A stretch of 64,000 nt of DNA from Caballeronia calidae (GCF_900044055.2 NZ_FCOX02000009.1:1-64000), one strand, 5' to 3'; positions 1 through 8,837 are shown, counted from the stretch's first letter. Numbers and translations: made by a program. Notes: generated by a model not told the origin, from the sequence alone.

Positions 1-1069
1 TGAGCGTGCCTTCCTTCGTCAGGATCAGTTTCAGGAAGTCCAGAAGGTTGCGGGCGTAGAGCGCGGAGGCATCGGCGCCGACCATCGAAGCGAGATTCGT
101 GTGGCCGACGATATGCACGCCATGCTTCATCACCACCGTGTCGACTTCGGTGAGCGGACAGTTGCCGCCTTTCTTGCCCTCGAACTCGGGACCGCGACCG
201 GCGGCGAGATCGACGATCACGGAGCCCGGCTTCATGTGCTTGACCGTTTCGACGGAAATCAGCGTCGGAGCGGGACGGCCGGGAATCAGCGCCGTCGAGA
301 TGACGATGTCCGCCGCCTTCGCACGCTCGTGCACTTGCGCCGCCTGCCGCGCGAGCCAGCTCGGCGGCATCGGGCGCGCATAGCCGCCGACGCCTTCGGC
401 CGCCTCGCGTTCTTCATCGGTCTCGAACGGCACGTCGACGAACTTCCCGCCGAGCGATTCGATCTGCTCCTTCACGGCCGGACGCACATCGGACGCTTCG
501 ACGACCGCGCCGAGACGCTTGGCCGTCGCGATCGCCTGCAGACCGGCCACGCCCGCGCCGAGCACGAGCACGCGCGCCGCTTTCACGGTGCCCGCGGCGG
601 TCATCAGCATGGGCATGAAGCGCTGGTAGTACTGGCAGGCCATCAGCACCGCCTTGTACCCGGCGATGTTCGCCTGCGACGAGAGCACGTCGAGGCTCTG
701 CGCGCGCGTCGTGCGCGGCGCGGCTTCGAGCGCGAACGCGGTGACGTTCGCGGACGCGAGCCGCGCCGTGTTCTCGGTGTTGAAGGGATCGAGCATGCCG
801 ACGAGCACGGTGCCCGGTTTGAGCATCGCCAGTTCGCTTTCGCTCGGCGATTGCACTTTGAGGACGATCTCGGCGGAAAAGGCCGTGGCCGCATCGACGA
901 TATCCGCGCCCGCCTGAGCGAACGCATCGTCGATATAACTTGCCGGCAAGCCCGCGCCGCTCTGGACAGAAACGCGATGTCCTTGCGTAACGAGCTTTTT
1001 GACCGTTTCGGGCGTAGCGGCGACGCGCGCCTCATTCGCCCGCGTTTCAGCAGGCACTCCGATGTGCAT
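1..1069 (-). CDS. pntAA: NAD(P) transhydrogenase subunit alpha part 1, 3' end beyond the window
   Basis: This is the soluble NAD(H)-binding domain of the proton-translocating transhydrogenase, which moves hydride between NADH and NADP+ using the proton gradient. About 356 residues are visible, nearly the usual length of a split alpha-1 subunit (about 370-385). The protein begins MHIGVPAETRANEARVAAT, the family's conserved N-terminus. A Rossmann motif (VLVLGAGVAGLQAIATAKRL) lies near residue 165-185. The ATG start is supported by a strong AGGAGG eight bases upstream. In the split form, the membrane part (pntAB) and the beta subunit (pntB) normally follow downstream; here that would be left of the window. 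The assignment is firm. Only the C-terminus is unseen. Confidence 0.93.
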   Translation of the reverse strand, partial: MHIGVPAETRANEARVAATPETVKKLVTQGHRVSVQSGAGLPASYIDDAFAQAGADIVDAATAFSAEIVLKVQSPSESELAMLKPGTVLVGMLDPFNTENTARLASANVTAFALEAAPRTTRAQSLDVLSSQANIAGYKAVLMACQYYQRFMPMLMTAAGTVKAARVLVLGAGVAGLQAIATAKRLGAVVEASDVRPAVKEQIESLGGKFVDVPFETDEEREAAEGVGGYARPMPPSWLARQAAQVHERAKAADIVISTALIPGRPAPTLISVETVKHMKPGSVIVDLAAGRGPEFEGKKGGNCPLTEVDTVVMKHGVHIVGHTNLASMVGADASALYARNLLDFLKLILTKEGTL

Positions 1070-1293
1070 CTTCAAATCCTCCTGTCTTTGTTGCCACCGT
1101 CGCCTGGGAAGGCTTAGGAAGGCTTAAGGCTGAGTTTTTATTTCAAATGCTGGAACTTACGGCTATCGCAACTGTAACCGAAGATTGCGCGCGCAAGAAT
1201 CCGATCCGGCACTCGTTCCGTTTTGCCCACACTCGGCGCTTACCCTTAGGGCGGGTGCGCGGGATCTGTGCGGGGACGGTAAAATATCTCACC

Positions 1294-1776
1294 ATGAAAT
1301 CAGACACTTGGGCCCCCCACGTTACGGTGGCTGCCATCGTCGAGCGCGAAGGGCGCTTTCTCGTCATCGAGGAGCACACGTCGGCAGGGCTGCGAATCAA
1401 CCAACCGGCCGGTCATCTGGAAGCGGGCGAGACGCTCGTCGAAGCGGTGATCCGCGAGACGCTCGAGGAAACGGCGCATCGCTTCGAGCCCGAGGCGCTC
1501 GTCGGCGCGTACATGACGCACTTCGCGCGGCCGGGGCGCGATGTCACGTATCTGCGCTTCACGTTCTGCGGCAAGTCGGCGGGCGAAGAGACCGGTCGTT
1601 CGCTCGATGACGGCATCGTGCGCGCGATGTGGCTCACCGCCGACGAGCTGCGCGCGTCGGCGCAAAGGCATCGGACGCCGCTCGTGATGAAGTGTGTCGA
1701 GGATTATTTATCCGGGCGGCGGGTGCCGCTCGATTTCATTCATACGCATTCGGTCGCGCCGGTGGTGCGGGCCTGA
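1294..1776 (+). CDS. nudJ: NUDIX hydrolase, NudJ-like
   Basis: The product is 160 residues, and its closest recognisable family is NudJ (YmfB), a phosphatase acting on thiamine pyrophosphate intermediates and nucleoside di/triphosphates. The NUDIX box spans about residues 38-60 (GHLEAGETLVEAVIRETLEE). The catalytic REXXEE core is present, but the glycine that normally follows EE-T is alanine here (EETAHRF). The gene lies 42 bp upstream of mnmA in the same direction. nudJ and mnmA are also neighbours in Escherichia coli, which supports the subfamily. The ATG at 1294 was chosen because the family starts just before (H)VTVAAIVE. There is no Shine-Dalgarno, and a TAAAAT element ends only eight bases before the ATG. 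Substrate is not proven by sequence. Confidence 0.85.
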   Translation: MKSDTWAPHVTVAAIVEREGRFLVIEEHTSAGLRINQPAGHLEAGETLVEAVIRETLEETAHRFEPEALVGAYMTHFARPGRDVTYLRFTFCGKSAGEETGRSLDDGIVRAMWLTADELRASAQRHRTPLVMKCVEDYLSGRRVPLDFIHTHSVAPVVRA

Positions 1777-1818
1777 GGCTCGGGGCTTTGATCGGCCTTC
1801 AGCAAACGCGGTATCCCT

Positions 1819-2949
1819 ATGAGCAAGCGAAGAGTAGTGGTGGGCATGTCGGGCGGCGTCGATTCGTCGGTCACGGCATGGCTTCTGAAGGAGCAAGGCT
1901 ACGACGTGGTCGGCCTCTTCATGAAGAACTGGGAAGATGACGACGACGGCGAATACTGTTCGACGCGTCAGGACTGGATCGACGTGGTGTCGGTCGCGGA
2001 TCTGCTCGGCATCGACGTCGAGGCGGTCAACTTCGCCGCGGAGTACAAGGACCGCGTGTTCGCCGAGTTCCTGCGCGAATATTCGGCGGGCCGCACGCCC
2101 AATCCGGACGTGCTCTGCAACGCCGAGATCAAGTTCAAGGCGTTTCTCGATCACGCGATGTCGCTCGGCGCGGAAACCATCGCGACGGGTCACTACGCGC
2201 GCGTGCGCGAGCACGACGGTCTCTTTCAACTGCTCAAGGCCACCGATTCGACGAAGGATCAGTCGTACTTTTTGCATCGGCTGAATCAGGCGCAACTGTC
2301 GAAGACGCTGTTCCCGCTCGGCGAGATCCCGAAGACGAAAGTGCGCGAGATCGCCGCACAGATCGATTTGCCGAACGCGAAGAAGAAGGATTCGACCGGC
2401 ATCTGCTTCATCGGCGAACGGCCGTTCCGCGAATTCCTGAACCGCTATCTGCCGACCAAACCCGGCCCGATGAAAACGGCCGACGGCAAGATCGTCGGCG
2501 AGCATATCGGGCTCGCGTTCTATACGTTCGGGCAGCGAAAGGGCATCGGCATCGGTGGCGCGAAGGACGGCAGCGGCGAGCCGTGGTTCGTCGCCGGCAA
2601 GGACATGGCCAGCAACACGCTGTATGTCGTGCAGGGGCACGATCATCCGTGGCTGTTGTCGCCGACGCTCGTCGCCGGCAACACGAGCTGGGTCGCGGGC
2701 TTCGCGCCGCAAGAGGGCGCGGCGTGCGGAGCCAAGACGCGCTATCGCCAGCAGGACGCGGCGTGCCGCTTCGCCCGCGCGGACGATGGCCGCTTCGCGC
2801 TGCATTTCGACGACGCGCAATGGGCCGTGACGCCAGGCCAGTCCGCCGTGCTGTATCAGGGGGATATATGCCTGGGCGGCGGCATCATCGAGCAGGCGGC
2901 GGCCGGGCAGGATGCGCCGCAGGCCGCGGCGCTTGCCGCCGCGCGCTGA
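1819..2949 (+). CDS. mnmA: tRNA-specific 2-thiouridylase MnmA
   Basis: MnmA makes the 2-thio group of 5-methylaminomethyl-2-thiouridine at the wobble position (U34) of tRNA-Lys, -Glu and -Gln, using ATP and sulfur relayed to it as persulfide. The protein is 376 residues, the normal length. The ATP-pyrophosphatase P-loop SGGVDSS is at residues 11-17. The nucleophilic cysteine lies in [12 protein letters not shown] (Cys100). The second catalytic cysteine lies in [13 protein letters not shown] (Cys196). It is cytoplasmic. It follows nudJ by 42 bp and is closed by a hairpin-plus-U-run terminator just after the stop codon. Confidence 0.97.
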   Translation: MSKRRVVVGMSGGVDSSVTAWLLKEQGYDVVGLFMKNWEDDDDGEYCSTRQDWIDVVSVADLLGIDVEAVNFAAEYKDRVFAEFLREYSAGRTPNPDVLCNAEIKFKAFLDHAMSLGAETIATGHYARVREHDGLFQLLKATDSTKDQSYFLHRLNQAQLSKTLFPLGEIPKTKVREIAAQIDLPNAKKKDSTGICFIGERPFREFLNRYLPTKPGPMKTADGKIVGEHIGLAFYTFGQRKGIGIGGAKDGSGEPWFVAGKDMASNTLYVVQGHDHPWLLSPTLVAGNTSWVAGFAPQEGAACGAKTRYRQQDAACRFARADDGRFALHFDDAQWAVTPGQSAVLYQGDICLGGGIIEQAAAGQDAPQAAALAAAR

Positions 2950-2960
2950 TCCCGGCGACG

Positions 2961-2988
2961 AGCCCTGGCTTCGGCTGGGGCTTTTTTT
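2961..2988 (+). terminator. Rho-independent terminator after mnmA
   Basis: An imperfect hairpin (AGCCC ... GGGCT, with an inner TGGC/GCTG and a TTCG tetraloop) is followed directly by seven T residues. It begins 11 bp after the mnmA stop codon. Confidence 0.75.
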
Positions 2989-3046
2989 CTCGCTGCGCGC
3001 AGGCCGCCCCCTATCGATCCGATAAAAACTTTTTTGATACAAGCGC

Positions 3047-3075
3047 TTGACTGTCTATCTAGTGATAGATAAATT
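3047..3075 (+). promoter_or_regulatory. Promoter and palindromic operator of the TetR-type regulator gene
   Basis: A sigma70-like promoter (TTGACT at 3047-3052, 17-bp spacer, TAAATT at 3070-3075) is overlapped by the inverted repeat TGTCTATCTAGTGATAGATA (3052-3071). The inner core TCTATC-N4-GATAGA is a perfect dyad. Nearly the same 20-mer recurs at 3713-3732 and 3861-3880, so this is most likely the regulator's own operator and points to autoregulation. The site is visible in the sequence; which protein binds it is inferred. Confidence 0.7.
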
Positions 3076-3106
3076 AAGCGCACCGAATGCAGGGACATAG
3101 ACGAAA

Positions 3107-3664
3107 ATGGACAGGAACACGGTACGCGAAGCGCTGCTGGACCACGCTCAGACGCTCCTGATGACGCGCGGATACAACGGTTTCAGCTACCGCGACCTGT
3201 CCGATCTCGTCGGCGTGAAGACGTCCAGCATCCACTATTACTTTCCGACCAAGGAAGATCTCGCGCTCGAGGCGGTGAACGCGTACAGCGCGGACGTGAT
3301 GTCGACGATCTACGCGATCGACAGCTCCGCCCCGGCCGACAAGAAGCTCGATCGCTACACGAAGCTGTTCGGGCGGATCATCGGCGGCGGCAACCAGATT
3401 TGCCTGTGCGGCATGCTCGCCGCGGATATCGAATCGCTGCCGGAGAAGGTGCGGCACGCGGTGCAGTCGTTCTACAAGGCCAACGAGAACTGGCTGGCGA
3501 AAGTGCTCGCCGAAGGCGAAGCTCAGGACACACTCGATGCGGGTGGACGTCCGGAAGCGGCGGCGCGCACGCTGTACGCGGCGTTTCAGGGAAGCTTGCT
3601 CGCGTGCCGCCTGTTCCAGACGCGGGCGCGGCTGGACGAAGTCGCGAACGCTTTCCGCCGGTAG
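3107..3664 (+). CDS. TetR/AcrR-family transcriptional regulator
   Basis: The product is a 185-residue cytoplasmic one-component repressor. The N-terminal TetR helix-turn-helix covers about residues 5-50, with the typical FSYRDLSDLVGVKTSSIHYY block and the FPTKEDL that follows it. The C-terminal ligand domain carries two close cysteines (Cys99 and Cys101, in ICLCGMLAADIES). This resembles regulators of the NemR type, where cysteines sense electrophiles, but that parallel is only suggestive. The gene is preceded by a palindrome inside its own promoter and followed by two more copies before the esterase gene, so it probably represses itself and the esterase. Inducer unknown. Confidence 0.88.
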   Translation: MDRNTVREALLDHAQTLLMTRGYNGFSYRDLSDLVGVKTSSIHYYFPTKEDLALEAVNAYSADVMSTIYAIDSSAPADKKLDRYTKLFGRIIGGGNQICLCGMLAADIESLPEKVRHAVQSFYKANENWLAKVLAEGEAQDTLDAGGRPEAAARTLYAAFQGSLLACRLFQTRARLDEVANAFRR

Positions 3665-3712
3665 ATAAACCTGTGGATAACCATGTGAAAAACGTTTTGT
3701 TCATCGCCACGA

Positions 3713-3732
3713 TGTCTATCTTTACATAGATA
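3713..3732. promoter_or_regulatory. Second copy of the TetR-type operator
   Basis: TGTCTATCTTTACATAGATA shares the outer halves TRTCTA...TAGATA with the site at 3052-3071 at the same 8-bp spacing. The inner bases form a longer palindrome (TCTATCT-N6-AGATAGA, 3715-3734). It lies about 210 bp upstream of the esterase gene and 50 bp after the regulator gene. Confidence 0.6.
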
Positions 3733-3860
3733 GATTTTGGCGAGAAAAAGCATGGGTTTGGTCAGCATCGCCAATCCATCCGTTGATATGGCCATATGAC
3801 GGAGTGGCATCGAAGAAAAGCTGGAATTGCCAAGGCTCATATGATCTTGCCGTAACCAGT

Positions 3861-3880
3861 TATCTATCTAGCGGTAGATA
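3861..3880. promoter_or_regulatory. Third copy of the TetR-type operator, at the esterase promoter
   Basis: TATCTATCTAGCGGTAGATA is close to the operator at 3052-3071; counted over 21 bases from each TCTATC, 19 are identical. It is followed by the same TAAATT hexamer (3879-3884) in the same register, so the two promoters seem to be built alike. The corresponding -35 position (CCAGTT) is poor. The esterase start codon is 64 bp downstream. Confidence 0.65.
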
Positions 3881-3943
3881 AATTCATTAAACCAATATCG
3901 CTCACGTTTTCAAGTCGCCTGATCGAATCGAAAGGAGTACCTC

Positions 3944-4978
3944 ATGAAGAAACTCGGAGCTGCCGTCCTCGCTACTGCCGTTGCAAGCGCCGTTCTGGCG
4001 CAGCCAGCCGCGCATGCGCAATCCGCTGCGCCCGTCCTGGAGCCCGCGACGCAGCGGTTCATCGACACCCTCGCGGCGAACAACGCGCCGCCGATCTACA
4101 CGCTGTCGCCCGCCGACGCGCGCAACGTGCTCGCCGGAGCGCAGGCTCAGCCGGTCCAAAAGCAGCCGGCGAAGATCGAGGATCTCGTGATCGAAGCGGG
4201 GCCGACCGGCAAGATCGCGCTGCGTATCGTGCGGCCCGAGCGCGCGATCGGCGCGCTGCCGGTCATCATGTATTTCCACGGCGGCGGCTGGGTGCTCGGC
4301 GACAGGAACACGCACGACCGTCTCGTGCGCGAAATCGCCAATGGTGCGCAGGCGGAAGTCGTGTTCGTCGACTACGACCGCTCGCCCGAAGCGAAGTATC
4401 CGGTGCCGATCGAACAGGCGTACGCGGCAACGCGCTACGTCGCGGATCACGCACGCGAATTCAACATCGATGCGTCGCGTATGGCGGTCGCGGGCGACAG
4501 CGTCGGCGGCAACATGGCGGCGGCTGTGACCCTGCTCGCGAAGGAGCGCGGCGGGCCGAAGTTGCGGGTGCAAGTGCTTTTCTATCCGGTGACCGACGCG
4601 AATTTCGACGACGCCTCGTACACGCAGTTCGCGAACGGCCCGTGGCTGACCCGCGACGCGATGAAATGGTTCTGGGACGCCTACGCGCCGAACGCAGCGG
4701 ATCGCGCGAAGATCACCGCATCGCCGCTGCGCGCGAGTATCGAGGATTTGAAGGGCTTGCCGCCGGCGCTCGTCATCACCGATGAAAACGACGTGCTGCG
4801 CGACGAAGGCGAAGCGTATGCGCGCAAGCTGACGCAGGCGGGCGTGCCGGTCACGTCGACGCGCTACAACGGCACGATCCACGACTTCGTGATGCTCAAC
4901 GCGCTGGCCGATACGCCCGCGACACGCGCGGCTGTCGCCCAGGCGAACGAGACGCTCAAAGCCGCGTTGAAGAAATGA
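3944..4978 (+). CDS. Secreted alpha/beta hydrolase (hormone-sensitive-lipase family esterase)
   Basis: The product is 344 residues with a clear Sec signal peptide (MKKLGAAVLATAVASAVLA..., likely cleaved after AHA at residue 25), so it should act in the periplasm or outside the cell. The oxyanion-hole motif HGGG is at about residue 112. The nucleophile elbow GDSVGG has Ser at about 186. Acid and base candidates are in TDENDVLRDEG and the late IHDF. These define the HSL-type carboxylesterase/lipase family; the true substrate cannot be read from sequence. The start is supported by AAAGGAG before the ATG. It is probably controlled by the adjacent TetR-type regulator through the operators at 3713 and 3861. 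Confidence 0.88.
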   Translation: MKKLGAAVLATAVASAVLAQPAAHAQSAAPVLEPATQRFIDTLAANNAPPIYTLSPADARNVLAGAQAQPVQKQPAKIEDLVIEAGPTGKIALRIVRPERAIGALPVIMYFHGGGWVLGDRNTHDRLVREIANGAQAEVVFVDYDRSPEAKYPVPIEQAYAATRYVADHAREFNIDASRMAVAGDSVGGNMAAAVTLLAKERGGPKLRVQVLFYPVTDANFDDASYTQFANGPWLTRDAMKWFWDAYAPNAADRAKITASPLRASIEDLKGLPPALVITDENDVLRDEGEAYARKLTQAGVPVTSTRYNGTIHDFVMLNALADTPATRAAVAQANETLKAALKK

Positions 4979-4986
4979 GGGAAGGA

Positions 4987-5009
4987 CGCTCCCGCCGCGC
5001 GCGGGAGCG
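4987..5009. terminator. Perfect stem-loop between convergent genes
   Basis: A nine-base perfect stem (CGCTCCCGC / GCGGGAGCG) with a five-base loop lies between the convergent esterase and glutathione transferase genes. There is no T run on either side, so intrinsic termination is uncertain. Confidence 0.45.
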
Positions 5010-5021
5010 CTGTCGCGCGAA

Positions 5022-5630
5022 TCAGACCGGCGCGGTATCGACGAACGACTGGCGCTGCGAAAGGCGCGCGAAGTATTTGTCGAGGTTCGGATGCGCTTCG
5101 CGCCAGTTCAGATCGGGCATGCGGAAATCCAGATAACCGAGCGCGCAGCCGCACGCGATATCCGCGAGCGTGAAGCGGTTCGCCGAGCACCACTGCTTCG
5201 AGCCGAGCCCGCGCGCCATCGCGCGCAAGCCGTTTTCCACTTTTTGACGCTGGCGCGCGACCCACTTCTCGCTGCGATGCGCTTCCTCGCGCACCACGCC
5301 TTCGAGACGGATCAGCACGGCGGCGTCGAGCATGCCGTCGGCGAGCGCTTCCCAGCAACGCACTTCGGTGCGCTCGCGCCGCTCCTGCGGCAACAGCTTG
5401 CCGACGGGCGTCAGTGTGTCGACGTACTCGCAGATGACGCGCGAATCGAACACCGCTTCGCCGTCGTCCAGGATGAGGCAGGGCACCTTGCCGAGCGGGT
5501 TGTAGTCATGGATCTTCGAATCGGATGCCCAAACGTCCTCGAGCACCAGTTCGCAGTCGATCTTCTTTTCCGCCATGACGATCCGCACTTTGCGGACAAA
5601 CGGGCTGGGGTGCGAACCGATCAGTTTCAT
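5022..5630 (-). CDS. Glutathione S-transferase family protein
   Basis: The product is 202 residues, a normal length for a cytosolic GST. The thioredoxin-fold N-domain has SHPSPFVRKVRI (residues about 6-17, with the Ser that activates glutathione), the cis-proline motif KVPCL and the glutathione-anchoring DSRVI. An all-helical C-domain follows. It conjugates glutathione to, or reduces, an unknown electrophile. The start MKLIGSHPSP at 5630 was chosen because it begins the first beta strand; a second ATG lies one codon upstream (5633), and longer versions add unrelated residues. It is monocistronic as far as seen, convergent with the esterase gene. Confidence 0.88.
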   Translation of the reverse strand: MKLIGSHPSPFVRKVRIVMAEKKIDCELVLEDVWASDSKIHDYNPLGKVPCLILDDGEAVFDSRVICEYVDTLTPVGKLLPQERRERTEVRCWEALADGMLDAAVLIRLEGVVREEAHRSEKWVARQRQKVENGLRAMARGLGSKQWCSANRFTLADIACGCALGYLDFRMPDLNWREAHPNLDKYFARLSQRQSFVDTAPV

Positions 5631-5777
5631 CATCAATTTTTTGCGTTTATTCGGAATGCAGGCGACGACGATCTTAACCGGGCGCGCACGGCCATCGGCA
5701 AATTCGAGACGGCGGCGCCCGACAATGTCGCCTGCGGACAACATGAAGCGCGCCCGGTGCGATGCCGGGCGCAAGGA

Positions 5778-6494
5778 TCATTGCGCGTTGGCAGTCGCCG
5801 CCGCGCTCGCGGACGGGCACGGCAGGAGCGGCACGGTGGCCGGCGCGGAAGCGGGCTTCGCGGCCGCGCCGCCCTTGCCCTTCGCGGGCGCGACCGGCGC
5901 GTTCGCCGTCACGCGCGGCAGCGAACCCAGGCTGCGCACGCCGGCCGAGATCGCTGTGGCGAGTTCGCCGACCGCCTTGCGATGGCCATCGACGAGCGCG
6001 TCGTAACCGGTGCCCACGCGCTCCTCCGCGACGGTCCGGCATGTCAGCACGGTGTCCGAACCGGCGGCGCGCACGCTCCACACGGCGTCGATCAGCGCCT
6101 GCGAGTCCGGCCACGATTCGAAGCGCTTAACGTTCACCTTGACGCGATACACCGGCACCGATTCCGGATGCGGCGTGCCGTAGACATCGATCGCGCCCAA
6201 CTGCTGCGTGAGATCGGAAGAAAGCGCGCGCCGCACTTCGTCGCCGGGCAGCGACGCCCAGCGCTCCTCTTCGAGCACGCGCACCTGCGCGGGACTCGTC
6301 TGCACGACCAACTGATTCTTCGCGACCTGCTGCGGCATGTCGACGGGCGCGAGCTCGAAATAGAACGAAGCGGGCGCGGAGGACACGGGGCGCGCGTCGC
6401 CTCCGCCGAGCGTGTAGAAACGGCTCGTCGGCGAAGCGCAGGCGGCGAGCATCGCGGCCGCGCCCAGAGTCGATATCAACGAGCCGAACTTCAT
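5778..6494 (-). CDS. pqiC: PqiC-type ABC transport auxiliary lipoprotein
   Basis: The product is 238 residues with a lipoprotein signal (lipobox LAAC at about residues 16-19) and the family's start of mature protein (SPTSRFYTLGGG). PqiC is an outer-membrane lipoprotein that docks the PqiB tube, letting phospholipids move between the inner and outer membranes. The gene overlaps pqiB by four bases (ATGA), indicating translational coupling as the last gene of pqiA-pqiA-pqiB-pqiC. The C-terminus is a low-complexity Ala/Pro/Lys tail (residues about 200-238), unlike the compact fold before it. Confidence 0.88.
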   Translation of the reverse strand: MKFGSLISTLGAAAMLAACASPTSRFYTLGGGDARPVSSAPASFYFELAPVDMPQQVAKNQLVVQTSPAQVRVLEEERWASLPGDEVRRALSSDLTQQLGAIDVYGTPHPESVPVYRVKVNVKRFESWPDSQALIDAVWSVRAAGSDTVLTCRTVAEERVGTGYDALVDGHRKAVGELATAISAGVRSLGSLPRVTANAPVAPAKGKGGAAAKPASAPATVPLLPCPSASAAATANAQ

Positions 6495-8164
6495 GGTTTG
6501 TCTCCCGATTTTCCGCGCAAGAGCGATTCCGGATGGCGTTCCAGATAATCCGCGAGCGAGTTGAGCGATTGAAGCGTGCGCGTGAGTTCCTGCAGCGCCT
6601 GATGCACGTCCGACTGAAGCGGCGAGTCCGACTGCAGCGTGGATTGCGCCTGTCCGAAGGTCTTCCGCGCCTCCGTGAGCGTGTCGCGCATTTCCGGCAT
6701 GACTTCCTTGTCGAGCCGGCCGAAGAGCGCATTCGCGTTCTTGAGCGAGCCGTTCAGGTTGTCGCCGATCTGGTCGAACGGAATCTTGTCGATCTTGCGC
6801 GCGATGTCCGCGATCTGCAGTTGCAGTTCGTCGAGCGTGTTCGGCACGGTCGGCAGTTCGAGCGGATCGTTGTGGAAGTTCACCTTCGCGGGCGCCGCCT
6901 TCGGGAAGAAGTCGAGCGCGATATACAACTGGCTCGTCAGCAGGTTGCCGGTGCGCAGTTGTCCGCGCAGGCCGCGTGTCACGAGCAGTTGCAGCATGTC
7001 CTGGCTTGCCGGCGACCCTTGCTCGGGCAGCACCTGCTTCGCGCGGCGGCCGAGGCGATCGGGATAGAGATCGATCGTGACCGGCATCATGAAGGAATGC
7101 GACTTCTGATCGTATTGCACACCGATGCCCGTGACCTGGCCGAGCACGATCCCGCGGAAATCGACCGGCGCGCCGACCGACAGCCCGCGCAGCGACTGAT
7201 TGAAGTTCATCACGACGTGCACGGCCTGTCCGTCGGGATCGCGCATGGCGTCGGCCTGATCGGAGGCGAGGCGGAACGTCGCGCTGTTCTGCGCCTGCGG
7301 CCCGGCTTGTTGGTTCGGAGGCGTCTGGAACGCGATGCCGCCCAGCACGACCGTCGCGAGCGATTGCGTGTTGAGCGTGAAGCCGCTCGAGTCGAGCCGC
7401 AGGTCGACGCCGCTCGCATGCCACCAGCGCGAGTTGGTGCCGACATACTGATCGTACGGCGCGTTGACGAACACCTGCAGCGTGACGCCGGTGCCGTCCT
7501 TGTCGAGCGAGAACGCGACGACCTGCCCGACCTGCACGCGCCGGTAATACACCGGCGAGCCGATATCGAGCGAGCCGAGCGATTCGCCGTGCAGCGTGAA
7601 GGTGTGGCCCTTCTGATCGCCGGTGACCGCGGGCGGCGTTTCCATGCCGACGAAGTAGGTCTCGTCCTCGGTCGACTTGCCCGCATCGACACCGATATAC
7701 GCGCCGGACAGGAGCGTCGAAAGCCCGGTCACGCCGCTCGCCGCGACGCGCGGACGCACGACCCAGAAGCGCGTGTCCTTCACCGCGAAATCGGTGGCTT
7801 CCTTGGTGAGCAGCACGTCGACGAGCACGCGCGAATGATCCTTCGACAGCGTGATGGTCTTGACCGTGCCGATATCCACGTCCTTGAATTTCACCTTCGT
7901 CTTGCCCGGCTCGAGGCCTTCCGCGGAGACGAAGCTGATGGTCACGGTCGGCCCGCGGCTCGACACCGTCTTCACGACGAGAATCACGCCGATCAGCGCC
8001 GCGACGAGCGGAATGACCCACACGAGCGAAGGCAGCCAGCGGCTGCGCGGCTCGATCACGGGTTCGGGGAGATTCGGCGGCAGGCCGCCGCCTTTGCCGT
8101 TGCCGCTGCCGGCGGACGGCGGTGCCGGCTGCTTCGGGTCGTTCGGACCTTGGGCACTAGTCAT
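6491..8164 (-). CDS. pqiB: PqiB, MCE-domain lipid-transport protein
   Basis: The product is 557 residues. A proline-rich cytoplasmic N-terminus precedes one transmembrane helix (about residues 44-65), then three tandem MlaD/MCE domains (starting near residues 70, 185 and 315), then a helical C-terminal segment. In PqiB, MCE rings stack into a periplasm-spanning hollow needle that carries lipids. The gene overlaps the preceding pqiA copy by eight bases and pqiC by four. Expression from one operon is therefore likely. Confidence 0.93.
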   Translation of the reverse strand: MTSAQGPNDPKQPAPPSAGSGNGKGGGLPPNLPEPVIEPRSRWLPSLVWVIPLVAALIGVILVVKTVSSRGPTVTISFVSAEGLEPGKTKVKFKDVDIGTVKTITLSKDHSRVLVDVLLTKEATDFAVKDTRFWVVRPRVAASGVTGLSTLLSGAYIGVDAGKSTEDETYFVGMETPPAVTGDQKGHTFTLHGESLGSLDIGSPVYYRRVQVGQVVAFSLDKDGTGVTLQVFVNAPYDQYVGTNSRWWHASGVDLRLDSSGFTLNTQSLATVVLGGIAFQTPPNQQAGPQAQNSATFRLASDQADAMRDPDGQAVHVVMNFNQSLRGLSVGAPVDFRGIVLGQVTGIGVQYDQKSHSFMMPVTIDLYPDRLGRRAKQVLPEQGSPASQDMLQLLVTRGLRGQLRTGNLLTSQLYIALDFFPKAAPAKVNFHNDPLELPTVPNTLDELQLQIADIARKIDKIPFDQIGDNLNGSLKNANALFGRLDKEVMPEMRDTLTEARKTFGQAQSTLQSDSPLQSDVHQALQELTRTLQSLNSLADYLERHPESLLRGKSGDKP

Positions 8165-8837
8165 AAGTCTTTCCTGACGGTTCGATGTTGTCCCACATGA
8201 GGCGCGGGTCGAATTGCATGGACGCGATCATCGTCAGCACGACGACCGACGCGAACGCGAGCGCGCCCGGTCCCGGCGTGATGACGGCGAGCGACTTGAA
8301 GCGCACGAGCGCGATGGTCAGCGTGATCACGAAGACGTCGAGCATCGACCAGCGCCCGATGCCCTCGACGATGCGAAAGAGCGTCGTGCGCTGGCGCGGT
8401 TCCCACGTCGAGCGCCGCTGCACGCTGATGGTGAGAAACGCGAGCGTGACGAGCTTGAGCATCGGCACGAGAATGCTGGCGATGAAAATCACCGCGGAGA
8501 GCGGATAGTCGCCGTCGTTCCAGAAGAGCGCGACGCCGCTCATGATGGTGTCGTCCTCGGAGCCGAGAATCGACGACGTGTGCATGATCGGAAAGAGATT
8601 CGCGGGAATATAGAGAATCGCCGCGCTGATGAGCAACGCCCACGTGCGCGCGATGCTGTCCGGATGGCGCCGGTGCACGACCGCGTTGCAGCGCGTGCAG
8701 CGCTGCTTCTCGACGGTGTGCGCGAGCGGCTGCACGAGGCCGCACGCGTGACAGGACACGACGTTCGCGCGCGACGCCGTGGTGTACTGCGTCGTGCTCG
8801 CCCGCTCGCCAGCGGCCGGATCGATGGATTCGTTCAC
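8157..8837 (-). CDS. pqiA: PqiA-domain inner-membrane protein, downstream copy
   Basis: The product is 226 residues, a single PqiA domain: a zinc-ribbon-like head (CHAC at 29-32, CTRC at 47-50) and about four transmembrane helices, with the hallmark IPANLFPIM. PqiA is the inner-membrane partner of PqiB. The start is a GTG at 8837 that overlaps the TGA of the upstream copy (GTGA), which decides the start and implies coupled translation. Enterobacterial PqiA is one chain of about 417 residues with two such domains; here the halves are two genes. Each is exactly 681 bp long. Confidence 0.87.
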   Translation of the reverse strand: MNESIDPAAGERASTTQYTTASRANVVSCHACGLVQPLAHTVEKQRCTRCNAVVHRRHPDSIARTWALLISAAILYIPANLFPIMHTSSILGSEDDTIMSGVALFWNDGDYPLSAVIFIASILVPMLKLVTLAFLTISVQRRSTWEPRQRTTLFRIVEGIGRWSMLDVFVITLTIALVRFKSLAVITPGPGALAFASVVVLTMIASMQFDPRLMWDNIEPSGKTYD

